Assembly: GCA_030647435.1 (NCBI GenBank)
Contig: JAUSJX010000130.1
Span: forward strand, 1 to 48,912
Direction of reading: 5' to 3'
DNA length: 48,912 nucleotides
DNA from: Candidatus Rokuibacteriota bacterium
GTDB taxonomy: Bacteria > Methylomirabilota > Methylomirabilia > Rokubacteriales > CSP1-6
The position numbers were made by a program, and so were the translations under genes. This document shows, piece by piece, positions 43,286-48,912 of the stretch. A model generated the notes under the pieces. It saw only the letters and a program-made list of their open reading frames with translations. It was not told the origin of the DNA and searched no databases. How positions within the stretch are numbered: the stretch's first letter is position 1; each line of letters begins with the position of its first letter.

Positions 43286-44800
43286 ATGACGTGCTGCCTG
43301 GTCCGCCCCGACACGTACCGCGACTCGGTCGAGTTGATGCGCGTGGCCGCCCTGGTCGAGAAGGTGCGCGGGGTGAGCCGCGCCGCGCTCATGATGGCGA
43401 CGCCGGCGAACCGCGAGCTGCTCTCCGGCGCGGGGCTCCTCGACGCCACGGGCGCGGCCGCCGGGCCCAACGACCTGGTCGTGGCGGTCGCCGCGGTGGA
43501 CCGCGCGGCGGGTGAGCGTGCGCTCGCCGAGGCGGCCCGTCTCCTCGACGAGCAGGCCGCCGTGTCAGCGCCCGCGGGCGACAAGCCGGTCCCCCGCAGC
43601 ATCGCCGAGGCGGCGAGCGAGCTGCCGCGCGCCAACCTCGCCATCATCTCGACCCCGGGCGCCTACGCGACGGCTGAGGCCCTCAAGGCGCTCAAGCGCG
43701 GGCTCCACGTCTTCATCTTCAGCGACAACGTCCCCGTGGCCGACGAGGCCGAACTCAAGCGTCTCGCCGCGAAGAAGAAGCTCCTCGTGATGGGCCCGGA
43801 CTGCGGCACCGCCATCCTCGACGGCGTGCCGCTCGGCTTCGCCAATGCCGTGCGGCGCGGGTCCATCGGGCTCGTCGGGGCCTCCGGCACGGGGCTCCAA
43901 GAGATCAGCTGCCTCATCGACCGCCTGGGCGAGGGCTGCTCGCAGGTGATCGGCGTGGGCGGCCACGACCTCGACGAGCGCGTGGGCGGTCTCATGATGC
44001 AGGCCGGCATCGAGCGCCTCGCGGCGGACCCAGGCACGCGCGTCATCGTTCTCGTCTCCAAACCTCCCGCCCCCGCTGTCGCCCGCCGCGTCCTCGACGT
44101 CGCCCGCAAGTCGGGCAAGCCCGTCGTCGTCAACTTCCTCGGCGGCGACCCCGCGGCCATCCTCGGGGCCGGCGCGATTCCGGCAGCCACGCTCGAAGAC
44201 GCGGCGCGTGCGGCGGTCGCGCTCGCGCGAGGCAAGCGGGTCGCCGCGGCGCCGCTCGCGGTGGCTCCGAAGCTCGCGGCCGCGGGGCGGGCCAAGGCGC
44301 GACGCTTCCGCAAGGGCCAGTCTCTCGTGCGCGGCCTCTACAGCGGCGGCACGCTGTGCCAGGAGGCGGCGCTGATCCTCGAGGAGGCCGGCGGCCAAAA
44401 GCACACGACCGTCGACCTGGGCGACGACGAGTTCACCGTCGGCCGCCCGCACCCGATGATCGACTTCAGGCTGCGCAACGAGCGCATCCTGGCGGCGGCC
44501 GAGGACCCCGCCACGGCGGTCATCCTGCTGGATGTCGTCCTCGGCTATGGCGCCCACGCCGATCCGGCCGGCGCGCTTGCCCCCGCTATCGAGGCCGCGA
44601 CCAAGGCTGCGGCCAAGCGCCGGCGCGGCCTCGCCATCGTCGCCTCCGTCTGCGGCACTCCCGCCGATCCTCAGGGCTTGGCGCGCCAGGAGACGCGGCT
44701 CGCGGCCGCCGGGGTGCTCCTGGCGCCGAGCAATGCCCAGGCCGCGCGGCTGGCGGCCTCGCTGGTCGGCCATCGCCGGCCCGCGCAAACGAAGGGCTGA
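43286..44800 (+). CDS. fdrA: FdrA-family acyl-CoA-synthetase-like protein (AllF-like)
   Basis: A 504-residue protein with two halves of the succinyl-CoA-synthetase fold. The first has AIISTPGAYATAEALKALKR, VMGPDCGTAILDGVPLGF, GLVGASGTGLQEISCLIDRL and IGVGGHDLDERVGGL. The second has GLYSGGTLCQEAALILEEAG and TVDLGDDEFTVGRPHPMIDF. In E. coli FdrA is encoded with DUF1116, DUF2877 and carbamate kinase, and more recent work assigns the set to oxamate carbamoyltransfer at the end of anaerobic allantoin use. A 7-bp hairpin (GCGGGGC/GCCCCGC, 43245-43262) precedes the start. No strong Shine-Dalgarno is seen. Confidence 0.88.
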   Translation: MTCCLVRPDTYRDSVELMRVAALVEKVRGVSRAALMMATPANRELLSGAGLLDATGAAAGPNDLVVAVAAVDRAAGERALAEAARLLDEQAAVSAPAGDKPVPRSIAEAASELPRANLAIISTPGAYATAEALKALKRGLHVFIFSDNVPVADEAELKRLAAKKKLLVMGPDCGTAILDGVPLGFANAVRRGSIGLVGASGTGLQEISCLIDRLGEGCSQVIGVGGHDLDERVGGLMMQAGIERLAADPGTRVIVLVSKPPAPAVARRVLDVARKSGKPVVVNFLGGDPAAILGAGAIPAATLEDAARAAVALARGKRVAAAPLAVAPKLAAAGRAKARRFRKGQSLVRGLYSGGTLCQEAALILEEAGGQKHTTVDLGDDEFTVGRPHPMIDFRLRNERILAAAEDPATAVILLDVVLGYGAHADPAGALAPAIEAATKAAAKRRRGLAIVASVCGTPADPQGLARQETRLAAAGVLLAPSNAQAARLAASLVGHRRPAQTKG

Positions 44801-44804
44801 GCCG

Positions 44805-46265
44805 ATGCCGGCGCCAAAACGGAAGACCTCGGGCGGATCCGCGCCACTCTTCGACGGCGGCATCCGCGCGCTCAACATCGGCGTCGCGGAGTTCGCGCTC
44901 TCCCCGCGCGCCCACGGCGCCAGCGTGCTCGAGCTCGACTGGCGCCCGCCTGCGGGCGGCGATCGCGACCTCGGTCTCCTGCTGGCGCGTCTCGAGGACG
45001 ACCCCGACGACCCGATCGGCTCGCGCGTCGCCGCCGCGAACAAGCAGGCCATCGAGCGCATCCTGGCCGCCAAGCCCATGCTGGTGGACATCGGGCGCGC
45101 CGCCGACAACGTGAAGGGCCTGGGCCCGCGCCACCTCCTCCACGCCGGACCGCCCATCGCGTGGGCGCGCATGTGCGGCCCCATGCGTGGCGCCGTCATC
45201 GGCGCCATCCTCTACGAGGGCTGGGCCGACACGCCGGACGCCGCGGATCGGCTGGCCGCCGGAGGCGGCGTGACCTTCGCCCCCTGCCATCATTTCGGCG
45301 CCGTCGGGCCGATGGCGGGCATCCTCTCGCCGTCCATGCCCGTCTTCATCGTCGAGAACGCGCCAGGCGGCACCCGCGCCTTCGCGATACTCAACGACGG
45401 GATGGGCAAGGTGCTGCGCTTCGGCGCCTACAGCCAGGAAGTCCTCGACCGCCTGCGCTGGATGAACGAGTCGCTGGCGCCCGCTCTCGCACGCGCGCTT
45501 CGTTCGCGCGGGCCGGTGGACCTCAAGAACCTGACGGCCCAGGCGCTCCAGATGGGCGACGAGTGCCACAACCGGAACGTGGCGGCGACCTCGCTCTTCG
45601 CCCGGCTGATCGCGCCGTCCCTCGTGCGCACCACCCCGGCCGACGTCGCGGCGCGCGTGCTCGAATTCCTCGAGGCCAACAACCACTTCTACCTGAACCT
45701 CTCGATGGCGGCCTCCAAGGCGACGATGGACGCGGCGCACGGCATCGAGGGCTCGACCGTGGTGACCGCGATGGCGCGCAACGGCGTGGAGGTCGGCGTC
45801 CGCATGAGCGGCACGGGGGACGCGTGGTTCACTGCCCCGGCCCCGATCCCCGACGGTCTCTACTTCCCCGGCTACGGTCCCGCGGACGCCAACCCCGACC
45901 TCGGCGACAGCGCCATCACGGAAACCGCCGGCCTCGGCGGCCTCGCGATGGCGGCCGCGCCCGCCATCGTGCGCTTCATCGGCGGCGCCGCCGAGGAGGC
46001 CATCGCCACCACGAAGCGCATGTACACGATCACGCTGGCGCGAAACAACGACTTCGGCATCCCGGCGCTGGGCTTCGCCGGCACGCCGACCGGCATCGAC
46101 GCGCGGCGCGTGGTGGACAGCGGCGTCCAGCCGGTGTTCAACACGGGCATCGCCCACCGCGAGGCGGGCGTCGGCCAGATCGGCGCCGGCATCGCGAAGG
46201 CGCCGCTCGCCTGCTTCGCGGGCGCCCTTCGCGAGCTCGGCCGCCGGCTGAAAGTCCCGGCGTGA
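44805..46265 (+). CDS. DUF1116 protein (YlbE/AllG-like)
   Basis: A 486-residue protein with NIGVAEFALSPRAHGASVLE, MLVDIGRAADNVKGLGPRHL, LHAGPPIAWARMCGPMRGAV, FAPCHHFGAVGPMAGILSPS, DECHNRNVAATSLFARLIAP and FNTGIAHREAGVGQIGAGIA. These are typical of DUF1116, the partner of FdrA. The His/Cys-rich stretches look like active-site loops. It starts 4 bp after the FdrA stop and its own stop overlaps the carbamate kinase start, so all three are coupled. With FdrA it would form the carbamoyl-transferring enzyme; which 2-oxo-amide it acts on is not visible. Confidence 0.88.
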   Translation: MPAPKRKTSGGSAPLFDGGIRALNIGVAEFALSPRAHGASVLELDWRPPAGGDRDLGLLLARLEDDPDDPIGSRVAAANKQAIERILAAKPMLVDIGRAADNVKGLGPRHLLHAGPPIAWARMCGPMRGAVIGAILYEGWADTPDAADRLAAGGGVTFAPCHHFGAVGPMAGILSPSMPVFIVENAPGGTRAFAILNDGMGKVLRFGAYSQEVLDRLRWMNESLAPALARALRSRGPVDLKNLTAQALQMGDECHNRNVAATSLFARLIAPSLVRTTPADVAARVLEFLEANNHFYLNLSMAASKATMDAAHGIEGSTVVTAMARNGVEVGVRMSGTGDAWFTAPAPIPDGLYFPGYGPADANPDLGDSAITETAGLGGLAMAAAPAIVRFIGGAAEEAIATTKRMYTITLARNNDFGIPALGFAGTPTGIDARRVVDSGVQPVFNTGIAHREAGVGQIGAGIAKAPLACFAGALRELGRRLKVPA

Positions 46266-47221
46266 CGCTGCCCGCCCACACCGCCGTCATCGCCGTCGGC
46301 GGCAACGCGCTGATCCGCGAGGGGCAGAAGGGCACCATCCCCGAGCAGTTCGAGAACGCGCGCGCGACGGCCGCCCACGTGGGCGCGCTCGTGTCCGACG
46401 GCTGGCGCGTCGTCCTGACCCACGGCAACGGCCCCCAGGTGGGCTTCATCCTCCGCCGCTCCGAGATCGTCGCCGAGACCGATTTCACCCCGCGGCTCAC
46501 CCTCGACGTGTGCGTGGCCGATTCCGAGGGCGGCATCGGCTACCTCCTCGCCAACTCCCTCGTGAGCGAGCTGGGGCGGCGCGGCATGGCCGACCGCGTC
46601 GTGTGCGTCCTGACCCAGACCGTCGTGGATCCCAAGGACCCCGCCTTCCAGCACCCGTCCAAACCCATCGGCAGGGGCTACTCCACCGAGGAGGCGCAGC
46701 GGCACAGGACGCGCGACGGCTGGGTCATGGCCGAGGACGCCGGGCGCGGCTACCGCCGGCTCGTCCCCTCGCCGCGCCCCGTGCGCATCGTGGAGGCCGA
46801 GGCCATCAGGGCGCTCCTCCACGCGGGCTTCGTCGTCATCGCCTGCGGCGGCGGCGGCATCCCGGTCGTCGAAGAGGCGCCCGGCGTCTACCGCGGCGTC
46901 GAGGCCGTGGTGGACAAGGATTTCGCCTCCGGCTTCCTCGCCGCACGTCTAGGCGTGCCCGTATTCCTCGTCTCGACGGGCGTCGAGAAGGTCGCGATCC
47001 GGTTCCGCCAGCCCGACCAGCGCTTCCTCGACCGGATGACGCTCGGAGAGGCGCGGGGCTACCTCGAGGCGGGCGAGTTCCCGGAGGGCAGCATGGGGCC
47101 GAAGGTCCGCGCGGCCGTGGAGTTCATCGAGCGGGGAGGAACACGCGCCATCATCACCTCGCCCGACCATCTCGAGGACGCGCTTGCCGGGCGGACCGGC
47201 ACGCACGTGGTCGCGGGATGA
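46262..47221 (+). CDS. Carbamate kinase
   Basis: The 319-residue amino-acid-kinase-family enzyme makes ATP from carbamoyl phosphate and ADP. AVIAVGGNALIREGQKGT, VVLTHGNGPQVGFILRRSEI, GYSTEEAQRHR, VIACGGGGIPVVEE, GVEAVVDKDFASGFLAARLG and LGEARGYLEAGEFPEGSMGP, then KVRAAVEF, are canonical. GTG 46262 overlaps the DUF1116 stop (GTGA). Beside FdrA it corresponds to AllK/YbcF rather than the arginine-deiminase ArcC; no arcA or arcB is present. Confidence 0.93.
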   Translation: MTLPAHTAVIAVGGNALIREGQKGTIPEQFENARATAAHVGALVSDGWRVVLTHGNGPQVGFILRRSEIVAETDFTPRLTLDVCVADSEGGIGYLLANSLVSELGRRGMADRVVCVLTQTVVDPKDPAFQHPSKPIGRGYSTEEAQRHRTRDGWVMAEDAGRGYRRLVPSPRPVRIVEAEAIRALLHAGFVVIACGGGGIPVVEEAPGVYRGVEAVVDKDFASGFLAARLGVPVFLVSTGVEKVAIRFRQPDQRFLDRMTLGEARGYLEAGEFPEGSMGPKVRAAVEFIERGGTRAIITSPDHLEDALAGRTGTHVVAG

Positions 47222-47604
47222 TGTCGGTCAAGCTCGCGGTCAACGGCACGCTGATGCGGGGGCTCGAGCTCAATCGCAACCTGATCGACGCGGGCGCGAC
47301 CTTCGTGCGGGAGGCGGCGACCGTGCCGGCGTACAGGCTCTGGTCGATCAACGACCGGCACCCCGCGATGATCCGCGTCGCCTCGGGCGGCGTGTCGGTG
47401 GCCGTCGAGGTGTGGGCCGTGCCGCCGGACGGCCTCGCGAAGATCCTGGTCCAGGAGCCGCCGGGCCTCTGCATCGGCAAGGTCAAGCTGGCTGACGGCG
47501 AGGAAGTACTCGGCGTGCTGGGCGAGACGCTCCTCTGCGAGGGGCAGCGCGAGATCACGCAGCTCGGCGGCTGGCGCGCCTACATCGCCTCGAAGAAAGG
47601 ATAG
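47218..47604 (+). CDS. Stand-alone allophanate-hydrolase C-terminal-like (GGCT-fold) protein
   Basis: A 128-residue protein with LAVNGTLMRGLELNRNLIDA, FVREAATVPAYRLWSINDRH, PGLCIGKVKLADGEEVLGVL and TQLGGWRAYIASKKG. This is the pattern of the C-terminal domain of allophanate hydrolase (AtzF/DUR1,2), a gamma-glutamylcyclotransferase-like fold, here without the amidase part. In full enzymes this domain decarboxylates N-carboxyurea. Position after carbamate kinase (ATGA overlap) suggests it handles a carbamoyl or N-carboxy intermediate or replaces the missing DUF2877 subunit. ATG 47221 is an alternative start. Confidence 0.8.
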   Translation: MMSVKLAVNGTLMRGLELNRNLIDAGATFVREAATVPAYRLWSINDRHPAMIRVASGGVSVAVEVWAVPPDGLAKILVQEPPGLCIGKVKLADGEEVLGVLGETLLCEGQREITQLGGWRAYIASKKG

Positions 47605-47608
47605 CGGC

Positions 47609-48496
47609 CTGCCACGCCCCGCCAGCCCCGCGCCCCGCGAGACACGCATCCTGCGCGGGGTCCTGCTCATCACGCTGGCGACCGGATTCTTCGTCGTCAT
47701 GAACACGGGCGCCAAGGTCCTGAGCGCGCACCTGCCCGTCGTCGAGATCATCTGGGCGCGGAGCCTCGTGCACCTCGTCTTCGTCTTCGCGCTGTTCGCG
47801 CCCACGTCCGGCGGCTGGCGGCTCTTCGTGACCCGGCGGCCGGCCATCCAGGTGACACGCTCGCTGCTGCTGCTCGCCTCGACGAGCTTCTTCTTCACGG
47901 CCCTCTCCCGCGTGCCGCTGGCCGACGTGACGGCCATCTCCTTCACGGCGCCCTTCGTCGTGGCGGGGCTGGCGGGCCGTCTGCTCCACGAGCGCGTCGG
48001 GACTGGGCAGTGGCTGACCATCGCGGTGGGCTTCCTGGGGGCTCTCGTCATCATCCGGCCGGGCTTCGGGCACACGAGCCCGTATGCGCTCCTGGTCTTC
48101 GGCAGCGCCGCGTGCTACAGCCTCTACCAGATCTTCACCCGCTACGTGGCCGGCGTGGACCGCCCCGAGACGAGCGTCACGTACAGCGCGCTGGTGGGGA
48201 CGGTGCTGCTGTCGGCCGTCGTGCCGTTCTACTGGCGCGCGCCCGCCACCCTCTCACACGCGCTCGTGCTGATCTCGCTCGGGCTCCTGGGCGGGCTCGG
48301 CCACTACTGCGTGGCGCGCGCCCTCCTCTGGGGCCCGGCCTCGATCCTCTCCCCGTTCCACTACTCCCAGCTCGTCCTGGCCGCGCTGGCGGGCTACATC
48401 GTCTTCGGCGACGTGCCGAGCGTTTGGACCTGGGTCGGCGCCGCCATCATCATCGGGAGCGGGCTCCACATGGTCTGGCGGGAAACCTCGCGATAG
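47609..48496 (+). CDS. EamA/DMT-family permease
   Basis: A 10-helix drug/metabolite transporter with WARSLVHLVFVFALF, LADVTAISFTAPFVVAGLAG, LGALVIIRPGFGHTSPYALL, SLYQIFTRYVAG and SILSPFHYSQLVLAALAGYI, then VFGDVP. The first standard ATG (47699) would remove most of helix 1 (ILRGVLLITLATGFFVVMNT). CTG 47609, preceded by AAAGGA at a good distance, restores a 295-residue protein of normal family length, so I prefer it. It follows the carbamoyl module by 4 bp and may carry its substrate or product. Confidence 0.8.
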   Translation: MPRPASPAPRETRILRGVLLITLATGFFVVMNTGAKVLSAHLPVVEIIWARSLVHLVFVFALFAPTSGGWRLFVTRRPAIQVTRSLLLLASTSFFFTALSRVPLADVTAISFTAPFVVAGLAGRLLHERVGTGQWLTIAVGFLGALVIIRPGFGHTSPYALLVFGSAACYSLYQIFTRYVAGVDRPETSVTYSALVGTVLLSAVVPFYWRAPATLSHALVLISLGLLGGLGHYCVARALLWGPASILSPFHYSQLVLAALAGYIVFGDVPSVWTWVGAAIIIGSGLHMVWRETSR

Positions 48497-48771
48497 CGGC
48501 GGCCTTCCGCAAACGACTTCGTACCGGGAGGGGGGAAGATTCGCCGGTCGCGGATCCGGAAGAGTTCGCTCCCGTCGAGGTTGACCGCCGCGCAGGAACG
48601 TGGCAGGCGCCCCCGAGAGCGCCTCCGGCGCCCCGAACAATCTCCCGACCGGCGGCCAAACACCATAACTCCGCTCTAAGGGGTGCCGAGACCGGTCGGG
48701 CGGCGGTGAAAAACGCGGGAAGACCCGAGGGCGCGTAGCGGCAGACGGGCGCAGGCGCGACGCGCCGGCGA
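48497..48771. other. Intergenic region with a long-loop inverted repeat
   Basis: No gene recognised. CCCGACCGG (48644-48652) and CCGGTCGGG (48692-48700) form a perfect 9-bp stem around a 39-nt loop. This could be part of a structured RNA or a terminator for the convergent genes on either side. No T-tract follows. Confidence 0.35.
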
Positions 48772-48912
48772 CTACCGGGTGGGCGCAGGTGACTGGCCGA
48801 GGGCTTGGCGGGTCGCCAGCAGGCGCTGCCGAGCGAGGACTAACTCCGCGGGTCGCTCGCTGCTCGCGGCGAGGGTGGCGATGAGCTGGCTCTGATGGAC
48901 CGAGAGGCGCGC
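48772..48912 (-). CDS. C-terminal end of an unidentified protein (cut by window edge)
   Basis: The minus frame is open from the window end to a TAG at 48774-48772, giving 46 residues. They start ARLSVHQSQLIATLAASSER and end LLATRQALGQSPAPTR. The composition suggests an alpha-helical, possibly coiled-coil tail. Family not recognised. Confidence 0.5.
   Translation of the reverse strand, partial: ARLSVHQSQLIATLAASSERPAELVLARQRLLATRQALGQSPAPTR

Overview
The window is a very GC-rich (about 70 % by eye), densely packed chromosomal segment from a bacterium that looks like an uncultivated Candidatus Rokubacteria / Methylomirabilota-type organism or a relative. That placement is an impression from base composition and gene repertoire (type III CoA-transferases, LLM flavoenzymes, TAXI and family-5 binding proteins, molybdenum and tungsten enzymes), not a phylogenetic result. 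A YejM-like envelope protein and a full-length YidC with a periplasmic domain point to a diderm cell. Many genes overlap by 4 nt (ATGA/GTGA). Several transcripts appear leaderless. Three genes seem to need a CTG start.

Layout. 1-220: tail of an ISKra4-like transposase and a 3 x 20-bp tandem repeat. 221-5047: CoA-transferase, ThDP enzyme and a GGDEF-EAL protein. 5191-6366 (-): MFS permease. 6582-12229: molybdenum hydroxylase large subunit, zinc alcohol dehydrogenase and DMSO-reductase-family oxidoreductase. 12413-18248: YbaK, F420/LLM oxidoreductase, TAXI binding protein, NIPSNAP, threonine aldolase, VOC and TauD dioxygenase in one direction. 18258-19805: a 98-bp inverted-repeat element, a truncated cytochrome c gene, an AI-2E permease and a small ORF. 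19873-22076: second CoA-transferase, MsrA and a TPR lipoprotein. 22218-28726: an envelope cluster made of a PhyH dioxygenase, a YLDPGTGS micro-membrane protein, a CDP-glycerol phosphotransferase-family enzyme, a YejM-like membrane hydrolase and a YidC paralog, with a COG1213 cytidylyltransferase-like gene transcribed divergently. 28745-31517 (-): family-5 binding protein and LLM monooxygenase. 31679-34014: malic enzyme, then a HicBA toxin-antitoxin pair, then a second diverged copy of the malic-enzyme 3' end. 34241-37424 (-): FAD monooxygenase and two PanE-like reductases. 37628-40870: a large BTAD/AAA/TPR regulator with an in-frame amber codon, followed by an integrase relic. 41290-48496: tungsten aldehyde oxidoreductase, then FdrA, DUF1116, carbamate kinase, an allophanate-hydrolase C-terminal-like protein and an EamA permease. 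The right edge cuts a minus-strand gene.

The two most promising systems are the envelope cluster (22.2-28.7 kb), read here as a CDP-alcohol-dependent decoration of a surface polymer, and the FdrA/DUF1116/carbamate-kinase module (43.3-47.6 kb), read here as an oxamate-carbamoyltransferase-like carbamoyl-transfer route in which the usual third subunit is missing. A family of roughly 125-bp palindromic elements (5047, 14808, 22062) sits at gene ends and supplies the stop codons of two convergent genes.
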